A stretch of 64,000 bases of DNA from Streptomyces sp. SN-593 (GCF_016756395.1 NZ_AP018365.1:5459001-5523000), one strand, 5' to 3'. Shown: positions 15,068 through 24,079, counted from the stretch's first letter. Notes: generated from the letters alone by a model not told the origin. Numbers and translations: made by a program.

Positions 15068-16597
15068 CTACGACATCGCGTGGACGTGGGCACCGACCGT
15101 GTTGGACCAGGAGTTGCCGTTGGAGGCGTCCCAGTTCGTGGACCAGGTCATGGCGCCGCGGATGGTGGGCCACTTCGCCGACGGGTGGAAGGTGCCGCAG
15201 TTGGTGCCGCTGGCCAGGCAGTCGAGCGCGTTGTCGACCACCGACGGGGAGACGTAGCCGGAGCTGGCCGCGCTGCCGGACGCCGGTGTGCCGATGCCGA
15301 CCTGGGACGGGGCGAGCCCGGCCTGGATCGCGGTGCACGCCAGCGTGGTGATGAAGTCCACGCTGCCCTGGCTGTAGACCCCGCCGTCGCAGCCGTTCAT
15401 CGAACCGCTGTTGTAGTACTGGGTGTTGACGACGGTGAGGATGTCCTTGATGTTCAGCGCGGTGGCCAGGTAGTCGCTGGACGGCGACAGCATGTCGATG
15501 GTCTGCGGCGCCATCGTGATGACCAGGCCGGAGCCCGCCTTCGCGCTGAGGCTGCGCAGCGCCTGCGACATGTAGGTCGGGTCGATCCCGTTCTCCAGGT
15601 CGATGTCCACGCCGTTGAAGCCGTAGGTCTGCATCAGGGTGTAGATGCTGTTGGCGAAGTTCGTCGCCGAGGCGGAGTCGCGCACCGAGATGGTGCCGTT
15701 CTGCCCGCCGACGGAGATGACGACCTTCTTGCCGGCCGCCTGCTTGGCCGCGATGTCCGCCTTGAACTGCGCCTCGCTGTAGTTCAGCGCCGGGTCCAGG
15801 GAGAAGGTGACGGCGCCGGGCGTGGTGGTCGCGGTGGCGAAGGCCACGGCGATGATGTCGTACTGGTTCTGCACCTGCGCCAGGGTCTGCACGGTCGCGC
15901 CGTTGTCGAAGTCCTGCCAGTAGCCGGTCACGGCGTGCTTGGGCAGGCCGGTGGCCGGCGGGTTGGTCGGCGGCGTGGTGGGCGGCGTGGTGGGCGGCGT
16001 GGTGGGGGGTGTCGTCGGCGGCGTGGTGGGCGGGGTGGTCGCGGTGCCGCCCGGGCCGGACAGCGTCACGTCGTCGGCGTAGTAGGCGGGTTGGGCGTAC
16101 CAGCCGTGGGTGTAGACGGTCACCGAGGTGGTGCCGGCACCGGTGGTGAAGTTGACGCTGAGCTGGGTGTAGGAGGAGGCGCTCGGCGTCCAGGTGGACG
16201 GGTCGGTGCCGCCGGTACCGGTCGCGCCGAGGTAGACGTACGACCCCTGCACCCATGCGCTCAGCGTGTAGGCGGAGTTGGGCTGCACGCTGATGGTCTG
16301 CGAGCACTGGCCGGTGTCGCTCGCGGACGGGGTGGCCTTCAGGGCGCTCGTCCCTGAGTGCACCGGACTGGAGACGGCCGCGCCGCTGCCGGCGGTGCAG
16401 GTCCAGCCCGAGAGCCCGCTCTCGAAGCCGGAGTCGGTGACCAGGTTGGTGGTGGCGGCGGAGGCGGCGCCCTGAGTGACGAGGGCGACGCCCGAGCCGA
16501 TCACGGCGGCGGCGCTCAGTCCGGCGATCAGACGGCGCCTCACGGTTGCTCTCGACTTCGCATGGATCGCTCGATTGGCGCGCGATGCACGTTCCAC
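15068..16597 (-). CDS. secreted GH18 chitinase with N-terminal carbohydrate-binding module
   Basis: A 509-residue exported endo-type chitinase. Order: signal peptide with 'VRRRLIAGLSAAAVIGSG' and cleavage near 'GAASA', which could be Tat or Sec; a jelly-roll binding module ('NLVTDSGFESGLSGWTC' to 'YYADDVTLSG', about 35-165); a TTPP-repeat linker; and a GH18 catalytic domain. The active-site motif reads 'FNGVDIDLEN': the last Asp and catalytic Glu are present, while the first Asp of DGxDxDxE is Asn. The GTG at 16597 has an ideal AGGAGG 5 bases upstream. A DasR-type site in the promoter links it to N-acetylglucosamine control. Confidence 0.93.
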   Translation of the reverse strand: MERASRANRAIHAKSRATVRRRLIAGLSAAAVIGSGVALVTQGAASAATTNLVTDSGFESGLSGWTCTAGSGAAVSSPVHSGTSALKATPSASDTGQCSQTISVQPNSAYTLSAWVQGSYVYLGATGTGGTDPSTWTPSASSYTQLSVNFTTGAGTTSVTVYTHGWYAQPAYYADDVTLSGPGGTATTPPTTPPTTPPTTPPTTPPTTPPTNPPATGLPKHAVTGYWQDFDNGATVQTLAQVQNQYDIIAVAFATATTTPGAVTFSLDPALNYSEAQFKADIAAKQAAGKKVVISVGGQNGTISVRDSASATNFANSIYTLMQTYGFNGVDIDLENGIDPTYMSQALRSLSAKAGSGLVITMAPQTIDMLSPSSDYLATALNIKDILTVVNTQYYNSGSMNGCDGGVYSQGSVDFITTLACTAIQAGLAPSQVGIGTPASGSAASSGYVSPSVVDNALDCLASGTNCGTFHPSAKWPTIRGAMTWSTNWDASNGNSWSNTVGAHVHAMS

Positions 16598-16691
16598 GAC
16601 TGCCTCCTGGGGGCAAGGAGTTGGGGGGTGGTGGGTGTGCGGGTGGCCCGGATGTCCACGCTTGGCATGGACACATGTAGTAGGGAGAAAG

Positions 16692-16717
16692 TTGGTCCAG
16701 ACCAATCGGGTTGTCAA
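16692..16717 (-). promoter_or_regulatory. chitinase promoter with DasR-responsive-type element
   Basis: TTGGTCCAGACCAA (16692-16705) matches the published DasR element pattern built on TGGTCTAGACCA, with a single central change, and resembles the repeats described in Streptomyces chitinase promoters. On the minus strand TTGACA (16717-16712) provides a -35, so the element occupies the -35/-10 spacer. Repression relieved by amino-sugar phosphates is the expected behaviour. Confidence 0.75.
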
Positions 16718-16865
16718 GACCTCTGATGGACACCGGTCGTTCACCTCATCCGATCCGCAACTTTCCGCGCTCAACTTGCTACACATCGATAAGCTGACCA
16801 CCGCGTACGGCCAGGCGGACCCCCGCTCGACCCGACCGGCGCGCCCAGATGGGGAGGGGTACCGC

Positions 16866-17714
16866 ATGCCGAGCGTCATCACGGTGACCGCGGACGACCT
16901 CGCGCTGCCGCTGGAGGAGCAGGTGGTGCGCACCTCCACCGCGCTCGACATGCACGGCCACCTGATCGCGCTCGCCCCCGCCGAGGCCGACGACCCCGCC
17001 CGGCGCCGGATGCACACCGTGCGCTCCGCGCTGGAGGGCGACCGGATCGCGATCGTGCCGCTGACCCTGCCGCCGCTGGCCCGCACCCTGCTCGGCGAGC
17101 AGTTACGGCAACTGTCCGGCACGGATCTGGGCCCGGGCGTGCTCGCCGGCGCCGCCCGCCTGCTCTCGTACTACCTGCACTCCGGCGCGCTGCTGGCCTC
17201 GGTCAGCAAGCTGGACCGGGTGCCGGTGAGCGTCGGCAGCCATGTGCGGTCCCTCGTGCCCGGGCGGCACTTCGCGGTGCTCGCGCACCCCGAGCCGTAC
17301 CTCGGCGAGGCCGACGCCGAGCACGTGCCGCCCGGGCCGGGGTACGCCACGCAGCTCGCGGTGGCCGGCAACGGCCTCGACCCCGGCTGGGTGGCGGGCC
17401 CGCTCGCCGGCGGCTGGCAGACCCAGGCCCTGCGCGAGGTGCCGCTGCCGTCGGACTCGGCCCGCTGGTGGGGCACGTCGCGGCTGGTCGAGTTCACCGC
17501 GTACATCGCCGACGTCGGCATGCTCTACCAGCTCGTCACCTCGGTGCGCCGCGACACCTGCACCTGGTGCGGGCTCGAAGTCATCGGCGACCAGTGCCTG
17601 TTCTGCGCCACCCGGGTCAACGAGCGCGGCACCCCCGCCAAGCACGCCGCCCGTCCGCCCGACCGGGCGGTCGAGACGCCCCGCCGCCCCCAACTCGAAC
17701 CCCACAAGCGATAG
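16866..17714 (+). CDS. conserved protein with C-terminal zinc ribbon, first gene of the Tad locus
   Basis: A 282-residue protein of unknown function. No enzyme motif is seen. The C-terminus has 'CTWCGLEVIGDQCLFC', two CxxC knuckles of a zinc ribbon (about 237-252), followed by a basic tail. There is no signal peptide or membrane helix, so it is probably cytoplasmic. The ATG at 16866 has GGGGAGG upstream. It ends 12 bases before cpaB, so it is probably co-transcribed with the pilus genes; a role in pilus assembly or regulation is inferred from position only. Confidence 0.8.
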   Translation: MPSVITVTADDLALPLEEQVVRTSTALDMHGHLIALAPAEADDPARRRMHTVRSALEGDRIAIVPLTLPPLARTLLGEQLRQLSGTDLGPGVLAGAARLLSYYLHSGALLASVSKLDRVPVSVGSHVRSLVPGRHFAVLAHPEPYLGEADAEHVPPGPGYATQLAVAGNGLDPGWVAGPLAGGWQTQALREVPLPSDSARWWGTSRLVEFTAYIADVGMLYQLVTSVRRDTCTWCGLEVIGDQCLFCATRVNERGTPAKHAARPPDRAVETPRRPQLEPHKR

Positions 17715-17726
17715 GTCCACCCGCAC

Positions 17727-18452
17727 ATGAACTCACGTCAGCGCCGTGGCGTCGTCCTCCTGGTGGTCTCCGTGGTCTGCGCGGTGGCCGCCTTCGCCGG
17801 GGTGCTCGCCGTCGTCAGCAACGCCCGCTCCCAGGTGGGCCAGAAGGTGACGGCGTACGAACTGTCCGCGGACGTGCCCGCGTACACCGCGCTGGACTCC
17901 TCCAAGGTGCACCGGATATCCATGCCGAAGCGGTGGCTGCCGGACACCGCGGTGCGCGACCTCGGCGAGTTCCAGGGGAAGATCGCCGCGGTCCCGCTGA
18001 AGAAGGGCTCGCTGCTGGAGTCCGACATGGTCGCCGCCCGGCCCGAACTCAAGCCCGGGCAGATGGAGATCGCCATCATGATCGACGCGGAGACCGGGGT
18101 GGCGGGCAAGATCACCCCGGGTGCCCGGGTGAACATCTTCGCCACCTTCGCCGGCCGCAAGGACACCGACCCGGACGTCTCGAAGATCATCGTGGCGAAC
18201 GCGTCCGTCCTCGACGTCGGCCAGATCAAGGCGTTCGACAAGAGCGAGGACGCCCAGCGGCTCTCCGAGGAAGGCGTCCCGATCACCTTCGCGCTCGACG
18301 CCGAGGACGCCCAACGCGTCGCCTATGCCGAGTCGTTCGCCGAGCACGTCCGGCTCGCGCTGGTCGCCCCGGGCGACACCGAGGCGCCGCCGGAGAGCGA
18401 CCGCACCTACACGCTCTCCGGCGACACGTCCGCGGCGGGAGCCGCGCGATGA
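17727..18452 (+). CDS. cpaB: CpaB-like Flp pilus assembly protein (SAF domain)
   Basis: A 241-residue protein with an N-terminal membrane anchor ('GVVLLVVSVVCAVAAFAGVLAVV', about 8-30) and a SAF-type domain. 'VPAYTALDSSKV' and 'GKIAAVPLKKGSLLESDMV' are typical, followed by 'AIMIDAETGVAGKITPGARVNIF'. CpaB/RcpC proteins act at the periplasmic side of Tad pilus machines. It is the second gene of the Tad operon. Confidence 0.87.
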   Translation: MNSRQRRGVVLLVVSVVCAVAAFAGVLAVVSNARSQVGQKVTAYELSADVPAYTALDSSKVHRISMPKRWLPDTAVRDLGEFQGKIAAVPLKKGSLLESDMVAARPELKPGQMEIAIMIDAETGVAGKITPGARVNIFATFAGRKDTDPDVSKIIVANASVLDVGQIKAFDKSEDAQRLSEEGVPITFALDAEDAQRVAYAESFAEHVRLALVAPGDTEAPPESDRTYTLSGDTSAAGAAR

Positions 18453-18531
18453 GGCCGGGACCGGCCGCGGGACGCGGCGCCGCCCGCCGCCCCCGTACGT
18501 CGCCGCGCCGGCCGGACCGGGGAGGGTCGAG

Positions 18532-20118
18532 ATGACCGTCCGCATCCTCGCCGGCACCGCCGACGCCGACGCCGCCCGCGCGCTGCTCGGCCTGCTCGGC
18601 CAACTCCCCGACGCCGAACCGGCACCCGCCCTGCCCAGCTCCACCGCGCTGCTCGAAGCCCTGGCCCGCTCGGCCGAGTCCGGCGTCGACGACCTGCCCG
18701 AGGTCGTCGTCGTCCACGACCTGATCGGCCCGATGCCCGCGCTCGACCTGGTGCGGGACATCGCGCTGCGCTTCCCCGCGGTCGGCGTGGTGCTGCTCAC
18801 CGCCGACCCGAGCCCGGCGATGCTCGCCTCGGCGATGAACTCCGGAGCCCGCGGCGTGATCGGCATGCCGCTCGCCTACGACGAGCTGGGCGCCCGGGTG
18901 GAGGCCGCCGCGTCCTGGGCCGAGGGGGTGCGGCGCCACCTCGCGCCCGGCCGGAGCACCCTGCCGGCCGTCACCGGCGGCACCCTGGTCGCGGTGGCGG
19001 GCGCCAAGGGCGGTGTCGGCACCACCGTCACCGCCGTCCAACTCGCCCTGGCCGCCCACGCGTCGGGCCGTTCCACCGCCCTGGTCGACCTCGACCTGCA
19101 AGGCGGCGACGTCGCGTCGTACCTGGACGTGCAGTTCCGCCGCTCCATCGCCGACCTGGCCGACATCGCCGACGTCTCCTCGCGGGTCCTGAACGACGCG
19201 ATGTACGTCCACGAGTCCGGGATCGCGCTGCTGCTCGCCCCCGCCGAGGGCGAGCGCGGCGAGGACGTCACCGACCGCGCCGCCCGGCTGGTGCTCACCG
19301 CCCTGCGGCAGCGGTACGAAGTGGTGGTCGTCGACTGCGGCACCCAGGTCACCAGCGCCAACGCCGTGGCCGTCGAGACCGCCGACACCGCGGTGCTGGT
19401 CACCACGCCCGACGTCGTCGCCGTGCGCGCCGCCAAGCGGCTGGTGCGGATGTGGGACCGGCTCCAGGTCCGCAAGGCCCAGGACACCACCACCGTGGTC
19501 AACCGGCACACCCGCGCCAGCGAGATCCAGCCCTCGCTGATCGGCCGGATCACCGGCACCAGGGTCGCCGAGGCCGCGATCCCGGCCGGATTCCGCGAGT
19601 TGCAGCCCGTCATCGACGCCGGCCGCCTGCACGACCTCGACGGGCGCTCCACCGTACGCGCCGGGATCTGGTCGCTGGCCGGGGAGTTGGGCCTGGTCAC
19701 CGTGACGGCGCCGACCGGGAGGTCCGGCGGGAAGCGGCTGCGCCGGGCGGACCGGGACCGCGGCCAGGTCACCCTGGAGACGCTGGGCATGACCCCGGTC
19801 ATCCTGATCACGCTGATCCTCGTCTGGCAGGCCGTGCTGGCCGGCTACACCTTCACCCTCGCGGGCAACGCCGCCGACCAGGCGGCCAGCGCCGCCGCCG
19901 TCGGGGACGACTTCCACGCGGCCGCGGCCGAGGACCTGCCCGGCGCCTGGGCCTCCGACATGCAGGGGCCGGACGTCAGCCGCGGCGACGGCCAGGTCTC
20001 CGTCTCCCTCGGGCTGAAGGTGCCGGTCCTCTTCCCGGGCGCCATCGACTTCCCCGTCACGGTGCACGGCCACGCCTCCGCGGTGGACGAGGACGCCGGC
20101 AAGGAGGCGACGCCGTGA
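18532..20118 (+). CDS. CpaE/TadZ-type ATPase fused to a TadE-like pseudopilin
   Basis: A 528-residue fusion. Residues about 1-125 form a receiver-like domain ('VVVVHDLIGPMPALDLV', 'VGVVLLTADPSPAML'). About 145-400 is a MinD/ParA-type ATPase with the deviant Walker A 'VAGAKGGVGTTVTAV' and 'TALVDLDLQGGDVASYLDV'. At 408-416 'DRGQVTLE' begins a type-IV-prepilin-like segment with the hydrophobic stretch 'MTPVILITLILVWQAVLAGYT', followed by a TadE-like extracytoplasmic part. CpaE/TadZ localises the pilus machine; TadE is a pseudopilin. A prepilin peptidase cut after Gly411 would separate the halves. The ATG at 18532 has GGAGGG upstream. It overlaps the next gene by GTGA. Confidence 0.88.
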   Translation: MTVRILAGTADADAARALLGLLGQLPDAEPAPALPSSTALLEALARSAESGVDDLPEVVVVHDLIGPMPALDLVRDIALRFPAVGVVLLTADPSPAMLASAMNSGARGVIGMPLAYDELGARVEAAASWAEGVRRHLAPGRSTLPAVTGGTLVAVAGAKGGVGTTVTAVQLALAAHASGRSTALVDLDLQGGDVASYLDVQFRRSIADLADIADVSSRVLNDAMYVHESGIALLLAPAEGERGEDVTDRAARLVLTALRQRYEVVVVDCGTQVTSANAVAVETADTAVLVTTPDVVAVRAAKRLVRMWDRLQVRKAQDTTTVVNRHTRASEIQPSLIGRITGTRVAEAAIPAGFRELQPVIDAGRLHDLDGRSTVRAGIWSLAGELGLVTVTAPTGRSGGKRLRRADRDRGQVTLETLGMTPVILITLILVWQAVLAGYTFTLAGNAADQAASAAAVGDDFHAAAAEDLPGAWASDMQGPDVSRGDGQVSVSLGLKVPVLFPGAIDFPVTVHGHASAVDEDAGKEATP

Positions 20119-20630
20119 GGAGCCGGGGCGGCGCCACGACGGGCGGCGCGTGGACGGGCGGTGCCACGACGGGCGGCTCGCGGGCGGGCAGCGGGTACGG
20201 CAGCGGCCGCGGCCGTCCGCGCAGCGGGTGGTCCGGCGCGCGTCGGGGCGGAGCCATAGCCGGGCGGCGCTCGGCCGGGCAGGCGTCCCTGGAGTACCTC
20301 GGCATGCTGCCCTTCCTCCTGCTCATCGCGCTCGCCGGCATCCAGCTCGGGATCGCCGCCTACTGCGGCTCCCAGGCCGGCACCGCGGCGCGCACCGCCG
20401 CGCGCACCGCGGCACTGCACGCCCCGCAGGGCGGCACCGACAACGGCTCCCGGGCGGGCGAGGCCGCGGTCAGCGGATGGGTGAACCCCGACATCAGCTG
20501 GCCGGTGGACACCACCGAGAAGGTCACCGCGCGCGCCAGCGTCCACATCCCGTCCGTCCTGCCCGGGCTCCACCTGTTCGATCCGGTGCAGCGCGAGGCG
20601 ACCATGCCGAAGGAGGACTGGACGCCATGA
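20115..20630 (+). CDS. TadE-like pilus assembly protein (pseudopilin)
   Basis: A 171-residue protein. About 50 Gly/Arg-rich residues precede 'AGQASLEYLGMLPFLLLIALAG', a prepilin-type G^QASLE site with Glu at +5 followed by the single membrane helix. The rest is extracytoplasmic. TadE proteins are processed pseudopilins needed for Flp pilus assembly. The GTG at 20115 has AAGGAGG 7 bases upstream and overlaps the preceding stop; its own stop overlaps cpaF (ATGA). Confidence 0.85.
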   Translation: MRSRGGATTGGAWTGGATTGGSRAGSGYGSGRGRPRSGWSGARRGGAIAGRRSAGQASLEYLGMLPFLLLIALAGIQLGIAAYCGSQAGTAARTAARTAALHAPQGGTDNGSRAGEAAVSGWVNPDISWPVDTTEKVTARASVHIPSVLPGLHLFDPVQREATMPKEDWTP

Positions 20631-21961
20631 GCCTGCGTGCCCGCCTCGCCGTCGAAGAGGCCACCCCGCAGACCCAGGAGGGCCACCTCGTGGCCGTCTA
20701 CCGGGCGAAGCTGCTCCAGGAGATCGACCTCGCCGAGATGTCCGCGCTGGCCGCCGCCGAGCGCCGCGCCCGCCTCGAACGCGTCCTGGGCCACATCATC
20801 AGCCGCGAGGGCCCGGTCCTGTCCAGCGCCGAACGCGCCGCCCTCATCCGCCGGGTGGTCGACGAGGCGCTCGGCCTGGGCATCCTCGAACCGCTGCTGG
20901 AGGACCCCTCCGTCACCGAGATCATGGTCAACGGACCGGACCGGATCTACGTCGAGCGCGGCGGCCGGGTCGAACTCGTCCCGGCCCGCTTCTCCTCCGC
21001 CGACCAGCTCCTCCAGACCATCGAGCGCATCGTCTCCACCGTCAACCGCCGCGTGGACGAGTCCAATCCGATGGTCGACGCCCGCCTGCCCTCGGGCGAG
21101 CGCGTCAACGTCATCATCCCGCCGCTCTCGCTGACCGGCCCGACGCTGACCATCCGCCGCTTCCCGCGCGCGTACACGCTCCAGGAACTCATCGGCCTGG
21201 GCACCCTCGACGAGCACATGCTGCTCCTGCTGTCGGCGTTCGTGCGCGCCAAGTGCAACATCATCGTCAGCGGCGGCACCGGCTCCGGCAAGACCACCCT
21301 GCTCAACGCGCTGTCCGGCCTGATCCCCGACGGCGAGCGGATCATCACCGTCGAGGACGCCGCCGAACTCCAGCTCCAGCAGGAGCACGTGATCCGGCTG
21401 GAGTCGCGCCCGCCGAACGTCGAGGGCGAGGGCCGCATCACCATCCGCGACCTGGTCCGCAACTCGCTGCGCATGCGCCCCGACCGCATCATCGTCGGCG
21501 AGGTCCGCGGCGGCGAGACCCTGGACATGCTCCAGGCGATGTCCACCGGCCACGACGGCTCGCTGGCCACCGTGCACGCCAACTCCGCCGAGGACGCCGT
21601 CCTGCGCCTTCAGACCCTCGCGTCCATGAGCGAGGTCAAGGTGCCCTTCGAGGCGCTGCGCGACCAGATCAACTCCGCGGTGGACGTGCTGGTCCAGCTC
21701 CAGCGGCACGTCGACGGCACCCGGCGCATCGCCGAGGTCGCCGTGCTCTCCTCCCGCGGCCGCGACACCTTCCGGCTCACCTCCGCCACCCGCTTCCGCG
21801 CCGAACCCCTCGGCGTGGACCGCATCGTGCGCGGCTGGTACGAACACCACCCGCTGCCCCGCGAGATCGGCGAGCGGCTGTACCTGTCCGGCGAGCACAT
21901 ACCCGCCGCGTACGGCGTCGGTGCGACCGAACTCGAACTCGACAGCCGGGAGGCGAAGTGA
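20627..21961 (+). CDS. cpaF: CpaF/TadA-type secretion ATPase
   Basis: A 444-residue hexameric ATPase that powers Flp pilus assembly at the inner face of the membrane. Motifs: 'EIMVNGPDRIYVERGGR', Walker A 'VSGGTGSGKTTLLNAL' (about 219-234), Asp box 'ITVEDAAELQL', Walker B region 'RPDRIIVGEVRGGE' and the His box 'STGHDGSLATVHANS'. Full length for the family. The ATG at 20627 follows AAGGAGG and overlaps the previous stop; the stop overlaps tadB (GTGA). Confidence 0.95.
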   Translation: MSLRARLAVEEATPQTQEGHLVAVYRAKLLQEIDLAEMSALAAAERRARLERVLGHIISREGPVLSSAERAALIRRVVDEALGLGILEPLLEDPSVTEIMVNGPDRIYVERGGRVELVPARFSSADQLLQTIERIVSTVNRRVDESNPMVDARLPSGERVNVIIPPLSLTGPTLTIRRFPRAYTLQELIGLGTLDEHMLLLLSAFVRAKCNIIVSGGTGSGKTTLLNALSGLIPDGERIITVEDAAELQLQQEHVIRLESRPPNVEGEGRITIRDLVRNSLRMRPDRIIVGEVRGGETLDMLQAMSTGHDGSLATVHANSAEDAVLRLQTLASMSEVKVPFEALRDQINSAVDVLVQLQRHVDGTRRIAEVAVLSSRGRDTFRLTSATRFRAEPLGVDRIVRGWYEHHPLPREIGERLYLSGEHIPAAYGVGATELELDSREAK

Positions 21962-22980
21962 CCCCCATCCCCGCCTCCCTCCCGGGCGGCGCCCTCACCG
22001 CGGGGACGGCCACCCCGGCCACCCTGGCCGGCACCCAGTTCGCCTCCGGGCCCTACCCGCTGGTCGTGCTCGCCGCCGCCACCCTCGCGCTCGCGCTGGG
22101 CGTGTGGGGCGTGCACGCCTGGTGGGGCGGCCGCGCCGACCGCGCCGCCCTGGTCGAACGGCTCGCCGGCGACCTCGGCGACGACCGCGCCGCGCGGCCC
22201 GCCTTCGCCGCCCTGGACCGCCGGGTGCGCCGGTACGCCTGGGGCCGCCGGCTGGCCGGACGGCTCGCCGCCACCGGCACCAACCTCACCCCCGGCCAGT
22301 TCACCGCGGCCGTGGCCGGCGTCGTCGCCGCGGCCTGGGTGGTCGCCGCCACCCTGCTCGCGCCGTTCTTCGGCCCGATCGCCGCGATCCTCGCCGGCTG
22401 GGCGGGCCTGTCCTTCCTGTCCTGGCGCCGGCGGGTGCGCAACGAACGCTTCATCGCCCAACTCCCCGAGCTGGCCCGGGTGCTGGCCAACGCCACCCAG
22501 GCCGGCCTGGCCCTGCGCACCGCGGTCTCCATGGCCGCGGACGAGCTGGAGGCGCCCGCGGGCGAGGAGTTGAAGCAGGTCGCCGACGCCATGGCGGTCG
22601 GCCACTCCGTGGAGGACGCCCTCGGCGAGCTCCAGCTCCGCCTGCCCAGCCGCGAGTTGGTCGTCCTGGTGTCCACCCTGGTGCTGTCCAGCCGGGCCGG
22701 CGGCTCCGTCGTGGAGTCCCTGCGCAACCTCACCGTCACCCTGGAGGAGCGCAAGGAGACCCGCCGCGAGATCCGCACCCAGATGTCCCAGGTCACCGTC
22801 ACCGCCTACGCGGTCCCGGTGATCGGCATCGGCTCGCTGCTCCTGCTCAACCGGATCATGCCCGGCTCGCTCAGCGCCATGACCGGCTCCAACATCGGCC
22901 GGATCTGCGTGCTGGTCTCGCTGGGCCTGTACGTGGTCGGGTTCGCCCTCATCCGCCGCATGTCGCGGATCGACGTGTGA
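21958..22980 (+). CDS. tadB: TadB-like type II/IV secretion system F-domain protein
   Basis: A 340-residue inner-membrane platform protein. N-terminal helices ('LVVLAAATLALALGVWGVHAWW', 'VVAAAWVVAATLLAPFFGPIAA') are followed by a cytoplasmic T2SSF domain ('LPELARVLANATQAGLALRTAV', 'SSRAGGSVVESLRNLTVTLEER') and C-terminal helices. Together with TadC it forms the membrane base of the pilus machine. The GTG at 21958 overlaps the cpaF stop. Confidence 0.9.
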   Translation: MTPIPASLPGGALTAGTATPATLAGTQFASGPYPLVVLAAATLALALGVWGVHAWWGGRADRAALVERLAGDLGDDRAARPAFAALDRRVRRYAWGRRLAGRLAATGTNLTPGQFTAAVAGVVAAAWVVAATLLAPFFGPIAAILAGWAGLSFLSWRRRVRNERFIAQLPELARVLANATQAGLALRTAVSMAADELEAPAGEELKQVADAMAVGHSVEDALGELQLRLPSRELVVLVSTLVLSSRAGGSVVESLRNLTVTLEERKETRREIRTQMSQVTVTAYAVPVIGIGSLLLLNRIMPGSLSAMTGSNIGRICVLVSLGLYVVGFALIRRMSRIDV

Positions 22981-22993
22981 GGGGCCCGACACG

Positions 22994-23893
22994 ATGACCC
23001 TGACCGGACTCGGCCTCGCCGTCCTGCTCGCCGCCGCCGTGACCGGCGTCGTGTACGCCGTCGGCCTGCTGCGCGCGGACGCCAAGCTCCCGGACGACCT
23101 CGCGCTCGCCCTGGAGGTCGGCCGCACCCGCACCACCCGCACCGGCAACGCCGTCGACCGGGTCGGCATGCGCTGGTCGCCCATGGTGCTGCGGATGATG
23201 GGCCCCGCCCGGATCGCCCGGATGCGCGCCCGGATCGACCACGCGGGGCACCCCTACGGCCTCACCGTCGAGCGGTACGCCGCCCGCCGCGCCGTCTACG
23301 GGTTCCTCGGCGGGGTCGCCGCGCTGGCCCTGCTCGGCAGCGGCCACTGGTTCCTCGCGCTGCTGCTGCTCGCCTACGCCTGGTGGTGGGCGGACCTCGG
23401 CCTCTGGCTGGCGGTGCGCCGCCGCCGCGACGACATCGAGCGCACCCTGCCGGACTTCCTCGACGTGCTCGCGGTCGTGGTCAGCGCCGGCCTCGGCTTC
23501 CGCCAGGCCCTGGAGCGGGTCAACTCCGTCTACACCGGCCCCTGGTCGGACGAGATCCGGGTGGCCCTGCGGCAGATGGACGTCGGGGTCAGCCGCCGGG
23601 ACGCCTTCGACCAACTGCGCAGGCGCAACGGCAGCGACCAGGTCGGGCAGTTCGTCACGGCGCTCCAGCAGGGCGAGGAACTCGGTGCGCCGATCGCGCG
23701 CACCCTGCTCCAGATCGCCACCGACATGCGCCGCACCGAGGCGCAGAACGCCCGCCGCCGCGCGGCCCGGATGGTCCCGCGCGCGACCGGCGTCATCACG
23801 ATCCTGCTCGTCCCGGCCACCATGATCCTGCTCATCGCGGGCACGATCATCGGCTCGCAGATTCACTTCGGTGATCTCTTCGGGAGCGGGTGA
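22994..23893 (+). CDS. tadC: TadC-like type II/IV secretion system F-domain protein
   Basis: A 299-residue partner of TadB with a similar T2SSF domain ('LPDFLDVLAVVVSAGLGFRQAL', 'QFVTALQQGEELGAPIARTL') and terminal helices ('MILLIAGTIIGSQI'). It starts 13 bases after tadB. A 10-bp hairpin about 57 bases downstream may separate the machinery genes from the highly expressed pilin gene. Confidence 0.9.
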   Translation: MTLTGLGLAVLLAAAVTGVVYAVGLLRADAKLPDDLALALEVGRTRTTRTGNAVDRVGMRWSPMVLRMMGPARIARMRARIDHAGHPYGLTVERYAARRAVYGFLGGVAALALLGSGHWFLALLLLAYAWWWADLGLWLAVRRRRDDIERTLPDFLDVLAVVVSAGLGFRQALERVNSVYTGPWSDEIRVALRQMDVGVSRRDAFDQLRRRNGSDQVGQFVTALQQGEELGAPIARTLLQIATDMRRTEAQNARRRAARMVPRATGVITILLVPATMILLIAGTIIGSQIHFGDLFGSG

Positions 23894-23950
23894 GCCGGTT
23901 GTTTTGCGTGAACGGGGTACGACTCAGCGTGAGTTCGCGTCATGCTGGCC

Positions 23951-23974
23951 TACCGGGCGCCGACGCGCCCGGTA
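23951..23974 (+). terminator. 10-bp hairpin between tadC and the pilin gene
   Basis: TACCGGGCGC (23951-23960) pairs perfectly with GCGCCCGGTA (23965-23974) across a 4-base loop. There is no U-tract. It lies in the 186-base gap upstream of the Flp pilin and could be a partial terminator, an RNA-processing or stability element, or an attenuator that sets pilin level relative to machinery. Confidence 0.5.
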
Positions 23975-24079
23975 CGGGCAGCAGGACCAGCGAAGGGCGG
24001 TGTGCCGTGCCCACCGAACCCGACCGGCCGGAACCGGCCGCCGTGACCAGGAGCCAGGTGATCAGGAATGGGGCCATCG

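Noticed and set aside
24068..24079. Earlier ATG for the Flp pilin
   Set aside because: It has no properly spaced ribosome site; ATG 24080 is better placed, though the longer form cannot be excluded.
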